Source: Erythrobacter neustonensis
GTDB lineage: Bacteria > Pseudomonadota > Alphaproteobacteria > Sphingomonadales > Sphingomonadaceae
NCBI RefSeq assembly: GCF_001663175.1
Contig: NZ_CP016033.1
Coordinates: 558,001-622,000 of the forward strand
Length of the DNA stretch: 64,000 nt
Direction of reading: 5' to 3'
Position numbers and translations under genes: made by a program. Below the pieces are notes generated by a model, which worked only from the letters and a program-made list of their open reading frames with translations, was not told the DNA's origin and made no database searches. Positions 39,243 to 48,144 of this stretch are shown piece after piece; the stretch's first letter is position 1, and every line of letters begins with the position of its first letter.

Positions 39243-40135
39243 GGTCGCATCGGACTTTCGAGCAGCTTCAGCAGATATTCCCCATAACCCGATTTTCTCA
39301 GTGGCTCGGCAATCTCACGCAGGCGGTCGGACGTGATGAAGCCCTGACGCCAGGCAATCTCCTCAGGGCAACAGATCTTGAGACCCTGCCGCTCCTCGGT
39401 GATGCGGACATAGGCAGCCGCGTCGAGCAGCGACGCATGGGTTCCGGTATCGAGCCAGGCAAAACCACGTCCCATGATTTCGACGGACATTTGGCCTTCG
39501 TCGAGATAAAGCCGGTTGAGATCGGTGATCTCAAGCTCACCGCGCGGCGAAGGGGCAAGGTCGCGCGCACGGTCAGCTACGGTTTCATCGTAGAAATATA
39601 GACCCGTTACTGCGTAATTCGACTTGGGGGTCATGGGCTTCTCCTCAATCGAGATTGCCTTGCCCGATGCGTCAAACTCGACCACGCCGAAGGCCTGCGG
39701 GTCCATCACGCGATAGGCGAACACAGACGCGCCGGTGGTGCGCGCGTTCGCGTTCCTCAAAAGTTCGGGCAGCCCGTGCCCGTAAAAGATGTTATCGCCG
39801 AGGATCAGCGCCGATGGCCCCCCGCGGATGAAATCGGCGCCAATGTGAAACGCCTGCGCCAGACCTTCAGGGCGTGGCTGGACGGCATAAGTCAGCGCGA
39901 CGCCGAAATCCGAACCATCGCCCAGCACGCGTTCGAACTGGGCTGCGTCTTCGGGCGTGGTGATGATCAGGATCTCGCGGATGCCTGCCAGCATCAGCGT
40001 GCTGAGCGGATAGTAGATCATCGGTTTGTCGAAGATCGGCATCAGCTGCTTGGAGACACCGCGCGTCAACGGATAGAGGCGCGTGCCCGATCCTCCTGCA
40101 AGGATTATGCCGCGTCTGGCTGCTTGCGCTGTCAT
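39239..40135 (-). CDS. rmlA: Glucose-1-phosphate thymidylyltransferase
   Basis: 298 residues. The nucleotidyltransferase motif [20 protein letters not shown] is followed by YDKP-like [17 protein letters not shown] and [14 protein letters not shown]. It makes dTDP-glucose and opens the rmlACDB operon. The 259-base gap upstream (40136-40394) must contain the promoter, but no clear motif was found. That gap also separates the operon from the integrase. Confidence 0.96.
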   Translation of the reverse strand: MTAQAARRGIILAGGSGTRLYPLTRGVSKQLMPIFDKPMIYYPLSTLMLAGIREILIITTPEDAAQFERVLGDGSDFGVALTYAVQPRPEGLAQAFHIGADFIRGGPSALILGDNIFYGHGLPELLRNANARTTGASVFAYRVMDPQAFGVVEFDASGKAISIEEKPMTPKSNYAVTGLYFYDETVADRARDLAPSPRGELEITDLNRLYLDEGQMSVEIMGRGFAWLDTGTHASLLDAAAYVRITEERQGLKICCPEEIAWRQGFITSDRLREIAEPLRKSGYGEYLLKLLESPMRP

Positions 40136-40394
40136 GGCGTTGATCCACCTGCCCGAAAATGAAACTGTCGCCCCGGGCGGCGCATTGCAGGATGGCCGCT
40201 GCGGGTCAATCGCAAAACGCAGGAGAGTTCGTCAGCTGCGTGGGGTTGTGATTTGAGCGAAGTGTTGCAATGATTGTTAACTACGAGAGATAGATCTGGC
40301 CTTGGCCTAAACAGTGCCGTTCCGCTACCCAACTGCCCGTCATTTCCGCAGTGTGCCAACATCGCTCCGATATACCGTTCACACATGAGGCAAT

Positions 40395-41603
40395 TTATGT
40401 GGCTCGCCGCCTTTTGCCAGCGCGCAGCTCATCAAGGTAGTCGCTCCACCACTGTGCCATGCGAACGCGCTCGTCCCAATGCTTGCCGCGGTGACCGATT
40501 CCGCGGACGACATTGCTGTCGCCATGTGCGAGCGCCCGTTCGATCGCATCAGGGTTCCACAGGCCCGATTCGTTGAGGAAGGTGGAGGCGGTGGCCCTAA
40601 GGCCATGCGCGGTCAGCTCATCCTTGGAATAGCCCATGCGCCGGAAGGCAGCATTGAGCGTGTTCTCGCTCATCGGGCGCTTGCCGCTGCGGGCCGACGG
40701 GAAGACATAGCCTTCGGTACCCAGCATGGTGGCAAGATCGGTCAGGTAGCCTACCACCTGCTTGGAGAGCGGCACTGCGTGCGGCCTGCGCGCTTTCATC
40801 TTGCCAGCGGGGATCTTCCAGACCCCGTCTTCAAGATCGATCTCGTGCCACTCGGCATGGCGCAGCTCGCCTGGCCGCACGAAGACATGCGGCGCGATCT
40901 GGAGGGCGTATTTGGTGACCAGGTGGCCGGTGTAGTCATCGATGGCGCGCAAGAGGCCGCCGAGCTCCTTGGGCTCGAGGATCGCAGCATAGTGCTGCGC
41001 GCGCGGCGTCACGAGCGCGCCCTTCAGCATGGCGGTGGGATCGGATTTGCAGCGGGTGGTAGCAACGCCGTAGCGAAACACGCGCCCGGCGAACGAGCGG
41101 CACTTCTTCGCGGTCTCGTGCTTGCCGGTTGCCTCGAGGCGCTTGAGGGGCGCCAGAACTTCGAACGGCTCTATCTCATGGATCGGACGATTGCCGATGG
41201 CGGGCGTGAGCTGCTCGAGGAAGAAGTTCGCTTTGACGAGCGTTGCCTGAGCAAGCCCGTTCTTGACCATCATCTGTTCGATGTACTCCCGCGCCACTGC
41301 CTCGAAGGTCTGGGCCGAGAGAAGTTCGTTGCGGATCTTCCTCTTGCGCTTTTCCAGCGCGGGGTCACCGCCTGACGCGACAGTATGTCTCGCCTCGTAG
41401 GCGGCATCGCGCGCCTCCTTTAGGCTGATTTCGGGGTAGGGGCCGATCGACAGCTTTTTCTCGGTCTTGCCGATCCGGTAGCGGAATCGCCACAGCTTGC
41501 CGCCTGACGGGGTGACCTCGATGTAGAGACCGCGCTGATCGGCGACCTTGTAGGGCTTGTCTTTGCTCTTGAGCGTGCGAAGCTTGGTTTCGGTCAGAGG
41601 CAT
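40395..41603 (-). CDS. P4-type tyrosine integrase, apparently lacking the catalytic Tyr
   Basis: 402 residues from ATG 41603 (MPLTETKLRTLKSKDKPYKV), the typical start of DUF4102/P4-type integrases. The N-terminal arm-binding domain, core-binding region and catalytic domain are full length: RPGELRHAEW supplies the first Arg and AHGLRATASTFLNESG the HxxR. In this family the C-terminal box usually reads RAAYHRG or RAAYNRA followed by an ERxxMxQWWSDYL tail; here it reads RGIGHRGKHWDERVRMAQWW, so the position of the catalytic Tyr is Gly. The gene may therefore be inactive. No tRNA or duplicated att site was recognised nearby. Confidence 0.88.
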   Translation of the reverse strand: MPLTETKLRTLKSKDKPYKVADQRGLYIEVTPSGGKLWRFRYRIGKTEKKLSIGPYPEISLKEARDAAYEARHTVASGGDPALEKRKRKIRNELLSAQTFEAVAREYIEQMMVKNGLAQATLVKANFFLEQLTPAIGNRPIHEIEPFEVLAPLKRLEATGKHETAKKCRSFAGRVFRYGVATTRCKSDPTAMLKGALVTPRAQHYAAILEPKELGGLLRAIDDYTGHLVTKYALQIAPHVFVRPGELRHAEWHEIDLEDGVWKIPAGKMKARRPHAVPLSKQVVGYLTDLATMLGTEGYVFPSARSGKRPMSENTLNAAFRRMGYSKDELTAHGLRATASTFLNESGLWNPDAIERALAHGDSNVVRGIGHRGKHWDERVRMAQWWSDYLDELRAGKRRRAT

Positions 41604-41697
41604 GTGGGCCTTCTCCCAATGTGGTTTTCGCATGAGCCCGCAAAAGGCCCGCAAAACCGTTCGGAAAGCCCGGGATTTGCTGGGACGATCCGAGACC

Positions 41698-41721
41698 ATC
41701 CAAGGGCCAATTCCCTTGGAT
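41698..41721. repeat. Inverted repeat upstream of the integrase
   Basis: A perfect 9-bp arm ATCCAAGGG (41698-41706) is followed by the loop CCAATT and CCCTTGGAT (41713-41721). It lies about 95 bases upstream of the integrase start, where an arm-binding, att-proximal or regulatory site might be. There is no U-tract right after it in either direction, so it is not a clear terminator. Confidence 0.5.
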
Positions 41722-41763
41722 TTCTGCGGCTTTTATACATTTTTCGGGATGTTCTGAAAAGAA

Positions 41764-42370
41764 CAAATGGTGAACAATGCCGGTCGTACGGATTACCGTC
41801 CTTGCGGTAACTAAACCCAAAGGCTACTTCCGATTTCACACACCAACACAGGTAGATCTTTAATCGCAAATTTAAGTCGCAAAGTTATAAAATCCACATT
41901 CTATGTTGAGCAAGTTTAAAACCAAATTATTTTATAATTTGCGAAAGCGAAATACTATAATATTATGGATATATAACAAAATTTGATCTTTTGAAGGTTA
42001 TGCGGCAAGGCATGAGATATTTTTTGATATCCAGCTTTTTGACTTGATGATTAATGAATTCTGTTTTGATGGAGTGCCGTGTGTCAGTCTCAATATGCTG
42101 GATCGTTCGTGAGTACGAGCCTGTGACAACCCAGCGGCGGTGCGGTCTGGGTATATCCTCGAAGACTCTGACCAACACCGTAGCAATCATAATTTCTGCT
42201 GGAGGAACAATTTATCCTTGCTGAGGTTAGGCTGCCCGGACCTGCAGGATCATCGCTTTGATCATGCCAGCTCACATCGTCAGGGAATGCCAGTACGTCC
42301 GGCTCATATCACCTTGCAAAGCCTTGTGCATTGCGATAGAGACTGGCGCGAATAGAAATTTGAAAAGGGC
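41764..42370. other. AT-rich non-coding spacer at the integrase flank
   Basis: About 600 bases with no recognisable gene; the part from about 41830 to 42070 is very AT-rich, unlike the rest of the window. It contains the hairpin AAATTAT-TTT-ATAATTT (41924-41940) and a more distant pair TCGCAAAT (41864-41871) / ATTTGCGA (41937-41944). Only short frames exist (for example 75 codons on the minus strand, 41963-42190), which do not resemble known proteins. It is probably a remnant of the mobile element or an imported regulatory region. Confidence 0.55.
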
Positions 42371-42376
42371 TCCAAC

Positions 42377-42664
42377 ATGTTCAAGACCATGACTCGCACG
42401 CTTGCCGCTACCGCTGCGCTTGGCCTCGTTTCGGCGCCGATCATCGCTCACGCAAACACCCGTGCCGGCGATGCCGGTTTCGCGACCTCGGTTTCGGCAC
42501 CTGGTCTGGGCCGCTCGGCTGCCGGCGAAGGTCAGGACGAAGAAGGCGGCGCGAACTTCATCCTCGTTGCCGGTGCAGTCGGCCTCATCGTCGTGGGCGG
42601 CCTCATCGCAGCTGGCGTGATCGGTGACGACGACAGTGACTGCGCTTCGCCTGGTGCATGCTAA
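42377..42664 (+). CDS. Small secreted or membrane protein of unknown function
   Basis: 95 residues, ATG 42377 with AAAAGGG upstream. Residues 1-26 form a typical Sec signal (ending APIIAHA). A short Gly/Ala-rich acidic linker (GEGQDEEGGAN) follows, then one long hydrophobic helix (FILVAGAVGLIVVGGLIAAG), and an acidic tail DDDSDCASPGAC with two cysteines. I do not recognise the family. It is a single-gene unit closed by a strong terminator, immediately upstream of the O-antigen ligase-like gene. Confidence 0.75.
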   Translation: MFKTMTRTLAATAALGLVSAPIIAHANTRAGDAGFATSVSAPGLGRSAAGEGQDEEGGANFILVAGAVGLIVVGGLIAAGVIGDDDSDCASPGAC

Positions 42665-42703
42665 GCTGAGCATATTGCTCGTTTTTGCGATTTGACATAG
42701 AGG

Positions 42704-42737
42704 CGCCCGGTACACCGTACCGGGCGTCTTTGTTTTT
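42704..42737 (+). terminator. Rho-independent terminator after the small secreted protein gene
   Basis: Perfect 10-bp stem CGCCCGGTAC (42704-42713) / GTACCGGGCG (42717-42726) with a three-base loop, followed by TCTTTGTTTTTG. It starts about 40 bases after the stop codon and ends about 50 bases before the next start. Confidence 0.9.
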
Positions 42738-42783
42738 GTGCTGCCTTGCTTTCGTAAGACCACGCCCAACCGCGAGACTATCT

Positions 42784-44127
42784 GTGAACCGAAACGCGGC
42801 CAGCCGTTCGACACTTTTCATGCTGGGTGGGGTGCTGCTGGTCGCCTTCGTTTTCGGCGGCGGCGGGATCGGAGCACCGCGCGGCAACCTGCTGGTTCAG
42901 CTTGCTGCGATCCTGCTGCTTTCCGCACGCATGGACAACGTCGCGCAATTCTGGCGCGAATCGCCGCTCATTCTGCGCGGGTTGATCATTGCCAGTCTTG
43001 CCCTCCCCCTGTTTCAGATCATTCCGCTGCCGCCATCGGCGTGGGCTAACCTGCCGTCGGCCGGGCTGGTCGCCGATTCGCTGACTGCGGCTGGAGCGGC
43101 GAACCGCTGGATGCCCGCCAGCGTCGATCCCGTGCGCACCATGCTGGCGCTATCGGCGCTGATCACCCCCGCCACGGTGCTCTGGGTGGGCTGGAGCCTG
43201 CCGCGCGAACGGCTGATCGACTGCGGCTGGGGCGTTGTCGCGCTCGGGCTGTTGACCGTGCTGATCGGTTTGCTCCAGGTGACGAGTTCTTCCGAAGCGC
43301 TCACCCCGCATGGGTCGCGCGCGCCGGGCGACCTGCTGCTAGGGCTGTTTGCCAACCGCAATTCGACCGCGCTGTTTCTGGGCTTTACCCTGAGCCTTGC
43401 CGCGTTGCTTCCCTCACCCATACGGCACCCGGCTGTCGGCCTCATAAGAGCTGCGGTATGCGTGCTTCTGATGATTGCAGTGGTATTGACGCAGTCGCGC
43501 ACCGGACAGGTGCTCGCCCTCATACCCTTGACCCTCGGCCTCATAAGGGGACTAACCGCTTTACTTCCACAACGCCAAGGCAGTTCAGGCTCGCGCTCTA
43601 TGCTCATCGCACTGGCAGCTGGGGCAATTGTGCTCGGCGGTGTCGGCGTTCTGGTCGCAGCAGCTCCGGGACGTGTGGCCGCTGCGCTCGAACGGTTCGA
43701 GGCCAAGGACGATCCGCGCCGCTTCATCTGGGACGACGCGGTATTCAGCGCAGAACGCTATTGGCCGGTTGGTGCAGGCATGGGGACATACGACGATGTC
43801 TCGCTGGTCGACGAATCGCTCGAAAACCTCACCAAGCGCCGCGCCGGTCGTGCGCATAACGATTATATCGAACTTGCGATCGAAGCCGGGGCGTTCGGAT
43901 TGGCGCTCGCCTTCGGGTGGATCGTGCTGGTAGGATGGTTGAGCTGGAAGGCGCGTCACAGCAGCATGCGCTGGGCGGCATGGAGCGGCGGCGTTTTCCT
44001 GTTCGCGGTCGCGCTGCAATCGATCACCGACTATCCGCTCCGTAACCAGACGATGCTTGCCTTCGCCGCCTTTGCACTGTTGCTGCTGATACGAACCGCA
44101 TCAAGTCGCCGGGAGACTGCAGCATGA
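42784..44127 (+). CDS. O-antigen ligase family protein
   Basis: 447 residues from GTG 42784; the longer frame from 42685 would run through the terminator hairpin and is unlikely, and ATG 42820 is another option. About ten to eleven hydrophobic helices surround a large periplasmic loop, and the Wzy_C motifs TQSRTGQVLALIPL and RRAGRAHNDYIELAIEAGAF are present. It could be a second polymerase or the ligase moving the glycan onto a lipid or protein acceptor. The next gene overlaps by ATGA. Confidence 0.85.
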   Translation: MNRNAASRSTLFMLGGVLLVAFVFGGGGIGAPRGNLLVQLAAILLLSARMDNVAQFWRESPLILRGLIIASLALPLFQIIPLPPSAWANLPSAGLVADSLTAAGAANRWMPASVDPVRTMLALSALITPATVLWVGWSLPRERLIDCGWGVVALGLLTVLIGLLQVTSSSEALTPHGSRAPGDLLLGLFANRNSTALFLGFTLSLAALLPSPIRHPAVGLIRAAVCVLLMIAVVLTQSRTGQVLALIPLTLGLIRGLTALLPQRQGSSGSRSMLIALAAGAIVLGGVGVLVAAAPGRVAAALERFEAKDDPRRFIWDDAVFSAERYWPVGAGMGTYDDVSLVDESLENLTKRRAGRAHNDYIELAIEAGAFGLALAFGWIVLVGWLSWKARHSSMRWAAWSGGVFLFAVALQSITDYPLRNQTMLAFAAFALLLLIRTASSRRETAA

Positions 44128-44885
44128 CCGCGCGACGGACCGTGCAGATCGTATGGATCGCCGCGCTCGCCGCGCTGGCCATTCTGACGATCCTGCTCCA
44201 GCTGGATTACATGGCGCGCCGCAGTCCGGCACTTGCGCCGGCCGTGCCGCAGTTCCTGCGCAGTCAGGCGCAGGTGCCGATCACGAAGTCGGCCTTGAAG
44301 GCGAATGACACCGCGCGCGCACTCGCAGAAGCCAGACTGCTGGTGCAGCGACGTCCCTTGCCTGCCGAAAACCTGTCGCTCCTCGCCATCGCTCAGGCGA
44401 AAGCCGATCAGGCACCCGCCGCAGCGCGCACGATCCAGCTTGCCGGACAGCGCGGCTGGCGCGAACCCCTGGCGCAGGAAGCCGTGCTGCGCCTTGCACT
44501 GGAAGTGGGCAATCAGCCCGAAGCCGCACGGCGTTATGCCGCGCTGTTCCTGCGCGAATCGACCCCCGACCCCCTGCTCGAGGAACTTGGCCGCTCGGTG
44601 CTTGGTGGCTCGGGCAAGGTGGGGCGCGATACGCTGACCGAGATCGTGGTCGGCGGGGAGCGGTGGCATACGATTTTCCTGCGGCGCGGCCCCAAGGTGA
44701 TGCCGCCCGCCGCCTTTGCCGCAATCGCGGCAGAAAGCCTGCGCCGAGGCAGCGCCTTCGATTGCGGTGCGCTTGCACAGAGCATCAAGCTGCTTACGCA
44801 ACGTGACGCCGGTGCCGATGCCGGTGCTGCGCTGGCGAGTGCCGCAGCCGCGCGGTGCCCAAAACTCAACCGCGCAGCCAGCTAG
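44124..44885 (+). CDS. Hypothetical membrane-anchored protein with TPR-like repeats
   Basis: 253 residues. An N-terminal signal anchor (about 8-26) precedes Ala-rich helical repeats (NDTARALAEARLLVQRRPLP, EAVLRLALEVGNQPEAARRY) that look like degenerate TPRs. Its start overlaps the stop of the O-antigen ligase gene, so it is probably a periplasmic partner of that enzyme, comparable in position to TPR proteins near other polymerases. No catalytic motif is visible. Confidence 0.7.
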   Translation: MTARRTVQIVWIAALAALAILTILLQLDYMARRSPALAPAVPQFLRSQAQVPITKSALKANDTARALAEARLLVQRRPLPAENLSLLAIAQAKADQAPAAARTIQLAGQRGWREPLAQEAVLRLALEVGNQPEAARRYAALFLRESTPDPLLEELGRSVLGGSGKVGRDTLTEIVVGGERWHTIFLRRGPKVMPPAAFAAIAAESLRRGSAFDCGALAQSIKLLTQRDAGADAGAALASAAAARCPKLNRAAS

Positions 44886-44891
44886 CCCGCG

Positions 44892-45758
44892 TTACATCGT
44901 GCGGATGATGCCGGAAAAATCGCTTCCCGCGTGATCTTCGGCATAGGCCTCGTAGATCGCGCGCGCATGGTCGCCGAGGGCAACCTTGGCACCGGCGGTG
45001 TTTGCGGCGTCGATCGCCAGTTTCAGATCCTTGAGCATCAGGCCTGCAGCAAACCCGCCCTGATAGCCGTTGTCCGCCGGGGTGACGGGGCCGACGCCCG
45101 GGACCGGGCAATAGGATGTCATCGACCAGTTCTGGCCCGATGAGACGCTGGAGATGTCATAGAACGTCTGCGGATCGAGCCCCAGCTTCTGCGCCATGGC
45201 AAAGGCCTCGCAGGTGCCGATCATGTGGATCGCGAGCAGCATGTTGTTGCAGATCTTGGCCGCCTGCCCGTTGCCCGGCTGCCCGGCGTGGATCACCGCC
45301 TTGCCCATCGCCTGCAAGATCGGCTCCGCGCGGGTGAAGGCTTCATCGCTGCCACCGACCATGAAGGTGAGTGTGCCGCCATTGGCCGCCGCGATCCCGC
45401 CCGACACCGGAGCATCGACCATCTGATAGCCGTGCTGTTCGGTCACTTCGATTACTTCGCGCGCGGTGGCGACATCGATCGTCGAGCAGTCGAGCAGGAT
45501 CGCGCCCTCGGGGGCGTGCCCGATCACGTCACCAATGTAGACCTGCCGCACGATAGCCCCATTGGGCAGCATCGAGACAACCGCCTCGGCACCCTGGCAC
45601 GCCTCTCTGGCAGTCGCAAAGGTAGCGCAGCCTGCCCCGTGCGCCGCGGCTAGCGCCGCCTCGGAGAGGTCGAAGGCGCGGACCTCGTGGCCGGCTTTCA
45701 CAAGGTTGGCGGCCATCCCGCCGCCCATGTTGCCGAGGCCGATAAAGGCGATTCTCAT
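44892..45758 (-). CDS. mmsB: 3-hydroxyisobutyrate dehydrogenase
   Basis: 288 residues. The NAD-binding motif GLGNMGGGMAANLVKAGHEV, the substrate motif DAPVSGGIAAANGGTLTFMV and the catalytic Lys region GNGQAAKICNNMLLAI identify the family. It oxidises 3-hydroxyisobutyrate to methylmalonate semialdehyde in valine catabolism. It is last in the operon that starts at 49.3 kb; mmsA is not in the window. Confidence 0.95.
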   Translation of the reverse strand: MRIAFIGLGNMGGGMAANLVKAGHEVRAFDLSEAALAAAHGAGCATFATAREACQGAEAVVSMLPNGAIVRQVYIGDVIGHAPEGAILLDCSTIDVATAREVIEVTEQHGYQMVDAPVSGGIAAANGGTLTFMVGGSDEAFTRAEPILQAMGKAVIHAGQPGNGQAAKICNNMLLAIHMIGTCEAFAMAQKLGLDPQTFYDISSVSSGQNWSMTSYCPVPGVGPVTPADNGYQGGFAAGLMLKDLKLAIDAANTAGAKVALGDHARAIYEAYAEDHAGSDFSGIIRTM

Positions 45759-45783
45759 GTCACTCTCCCCTACGCGGCAGGCC

Positions 45784-46578
45784 TCAGCGACCCTTCCACT
45801 GGCCTTCGCGCTTTTCGATGAAGGCGGCCATGCCCTCGGCCTTGTCTTCGCTCGCGGTCAGGATCTGGAAGATCCGCCGTTCGACGATCAGCCCCTGATC
45901 GAGCGTCATTTCGAAGGCCGAATTCACCATCTCCTTGTTGGCGATGGTTGCCATCGGCGGCATCGCGGCAATGGTGGCGGCGGTCTTGAGCGTCTCGGCA
46001 ATCAGGTCGTCATGCGGCACCACGCGGGCGACCAGATTGCTGCGCTCGGCGTCTTCGGCGCCCATCATCCGGCCGGTGAGGCACATCTCCATCGACTTCG
46101 ACTTGCCGATCGCGCGGGTCAACCGCTGGCTGCCGCCCATGCCCGGCGCCACGCCAAGCTTGATCTCGGGCTGGCCGAATTTCGCCTTGTCGGATGCGAT
46201 GATGAAATCCGCCATCATCGCCAGCTCGCACCCGCCGCCCAAGGCAAAGCCGTTCACCGCGGCGATCCACGGCTTGCGGGTCTTGCGCACGATCTCGCTG
46301 GTCCAGAGGGCGAAGAAATCGTCGAGATAGAACTCCGCCGATGCCTTCTCGCTCATTTCCTTGATGTCCGCGCCAGCCGCAAAGGCCTTGTCGCCGCTCC
46401 CGGTCAGCACTGCGCAAAGCTGGGTGCTGTCGGCCTGATAGGCGGCAAAGGCAGCGATCAGATCGGCCAGCACCTGCGAGTTCAGCGCGTTCAGCGCCTG
46501 CGGACGGTTGATCGTCAGGAGCGTGACGCCCCTGGTGCCGCGCGCGTCGGTTTCGACGGTGATTGTTTCGTAGGTCAT
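45784..46578 (-). CDS. Enoyl-CoA hydratase
   Basis: 264 residues from ATG 46578, preceded by GGAGA; the frame also has an ATG at 46590. Crotonase landmarks: [40 protein letters not shown] and [19 protein letters not shown]; the two catalytic Glu positions are retained. In the valine pathway it would hydrate methacrylyl-CoA to 3-hydroxyisobutyryl-CoA, the substrate of the neighbouring hydrolase. Confidence 0.92.
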   Translation of the reverse strand: MTYETITVETDARGTRGVTLLTINRPQALNALNSQVLADLIAAFAAYQADSTQLCAVLTGSGDKAFAAGADIKEMSEKASAEFYLDDFFALWTSEIVRKTRKPWIAAVNGFALGGGCELAMMADFIIASDKAKFGQPEIKLGVAPGMGGSQRLTRAIGKSKSMEMCLTGRMMGAEDAERSNLVARVVPHDDLIAETLKTAATIAAMPPMATIANKEMVNSAFEMTLDQGLIVERRIFQILTASEDKAEGMAAFIEKREGQWKGR

Positions 46579-46687
46579 CAGGTTCTCCATGCCTCGTCAT
46601 TGCCATTATGCCGGCGCAGCGACCATCCGGGCGCCATGTGGCGCATGTCGCAGACGATTGCGTTGCTGCGCTGGCAATGACGATTGT

Positions 46688-47749
46688 TCAATTTGCGAGC
46701 GGCTTCCACTCTTCACCCGCCGGCAGCGGCGCGAAGATCGCGTCGATCAGGTCGCGCGTGACCTCTTCGGGCGTGGCCGGGTTCCATTTGGGGTCGCCGG
46801 TCTTGTCGACGATCACCGCGCGCACGCCTTCGGCGAAATCGGGGCGGGTCAGCACGCGGCTGGCGATGCGGTATTCCATCGCCATGTTGTCCGCGAAGTC
46901 GCTCAACTGCGCACTCTCGGCGAGCTGGCGCAGGGCGACCTTGCAGGTCTGCGGGCTCTTGGTGCCCAGCGTGTTGCGCTCGGTCGCGGCCCAGGTGTCG
47001 CCGGCGTCCGCGGCAGCATCGAGACTGGCGAGAATGTCCTCGTATTCGTCCGAACCGAAATGCTTGGCGATCTTGTCGGCGTTGGCTTCGATCCGGGCCT
47101 TGGGCGGCGTGCCGACCGGCTCGCTCAGCACGCCCGCGATCCGGTCAGGGTGGTCGTGGATGCGCGCCTTCAACCCTTCGAGCATTTCATGCGGGACATA
47201 ATGGGTCGCAAGCCCGGTCCACAGGCACTCAGACCCGTCGAGCCGCGCGCCGGTAAGCGCGAGGAACTGGCCCAACCGCTGACCGAGCCGCGACAGATAC
47301 CAGCCGCCGCCGACATCGGGAAACAGGCCGATCCCGGTTTCGGGCATCGCCAACCGGGTGTTCTCGGTCGCGACACGGTATTTCGCGGGCATGCTGATAC
47401 CCACGCCGCCGCCCATCGTGATCCCGTCCATGAAGGCGACGATCGGCTTTCCATAGGTGAACATCTGGTGGTTCAACTGGTATTCGTCGTGGAAGAACTT
47501 GCGGCCCGAAACCCCGCCGTCGTTCAGCGCCGAATCGCGAAGAAAGGCGATGTCGCCGCCGGCGCAGAAGCCGCGCCCCTCGGCATGATCGAGGATCACC
47601 GCCTTGATGCTGTCATCATCCGCCCACTCGCTCAGCGCCGCGCTCATCGCGTGGCACATCGGCAGGGTCAGCGCGTGCAGCGCCTTGGGGCGATTGAGGC
47701 TGATATGGCCGATCGGGCCATTCGCGCGGATCAGAACGTCGTCAGTCAT
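46688..47749 (-). CDS. 3-hydroxyisobutyryl-CoA hydrolase
   Basis: 353 residues, typical length for HIBYL-CoA hydrolase and longer than a simple hydratase. It contains FCAGGDIAFLRD, MDGITMGGGVGISMPAKYRV and MPETGIGLFPDVGGGWYLSR. It releases free 3-hydroxyisobutyrate, which the MmsB-like dehydrogenase oxidises. ATGA overlap with the VOC gene indicates coupling. Confidence 0.92.
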   Translation of the reverse strand: MTDDVLIRANGPIGHISLNRPKALHALTLPMCHAMSAALSEWADDDSIKAVILDHAEGRGFCAGGDIAFLRDSALNDGGVSGRKFFHDEYQLNHQMFTYGKPIVAFMDGITMGGGVGISMPAKYRVATENTRLAMPETGIGLFPDVGGGWYLSRLGQRLGQFLALTGARLDGSECLWTGLATHYVPHEMLEGLKARIHDHPDRIAGVLSEPVGTPPKARIEANADKIAKHFGSDEYEDILASLDAAADAGDTWAATERNTLGTKSPQTCKVALRQLAESAQLSDFADNMAMEYRIASRVLTRPDFAEGVRAVIVDKTGDPKWNPATPEEVTRDLIDAIFAPLPAGEEWKPLAN

Positions 47750-48144
47750 TGCCCCGTTTCTTTCGGTTCGATCAGGTCCCAGCGATTGCCGAAAGGATCG
47801 CTGAACACTGCTACCGTGCCGTAGCCTTCATGCCGCGGCTCTTCATGAAATTTCGCCCCTGCTTCGACGAGCCGTGCATGGGCGCCTGTGAAATCGTCGG
47901 TGTGCGCGAAAAACGCCACGCGCCCGCCGGTCTGGTTGCCGATCGCTGAGCTTTGCGCGTCGCTTGCCGCCTTGGCAAGCAGCAGCCGCCCGCCGCCCCT
48001 GCCGCCGACCACGACCCAGCGCTTGCCGCCGCCCATGTCGCTGTCCTCGATCAGGTCGAAGCCGAGCCCGTCCACGCAAAAGGCGATGCCCGCATCGTAA
48101 TCGGGCACCACCAGCGTCGTCAGCGCAAGGCGTGTCGCGGTCAC
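47746..48144 (-). CDS. VOC-family (glyoxalase-like) protein
   Basis: 132 residues from GTG 48144, overlapping the acyl-CoA dehydrogenase stop as GTGA; the long frame to 49191 is an antisense-like extension and is rejected. The fold shows TTLVVPDYDAGIAFCVDGLG, RVAFFAHTDDF and DPFGNRWDLIEP, the usual VOC halves. It may be an epimerase or glyoxalase-like accessory to branched acyl-CoA degradation; the reaction is not known. Confidence 0.87.
   Translation of the reverse strand: MTATRLALTTLVVPDYDAGIAFCVDGLGFDLIEDSDMGGGKRWVVVGGRGGGRLLLAKAASDAQSSAIGNQTGGRVAFFAHTDDFTGAHARLVEAGAKFHEEPRHEGYGTVAVFSDPFGNRWDLIEPKETGQ

Noticed and set aside
41698..41721. Terminator or attachment site upstream of the integrase
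   Set aside because: The hairpin lacks a U-tract, and no second copy of the sequence or neighbouring tRNA was found, so neither role can be supported.
41963..42190. 75-codon minus-strand frame in the AT-rich spacer
   Set aside because: No recognisable domain, no ribosome site, and codon use unlike the rest; insufficient to call a gene.
42685..42783. N-terminal extension of the O-antigen ligase gene
   Set aside because: It would begin before and run through a strong terminator hairpin and encode a non-family peptide.
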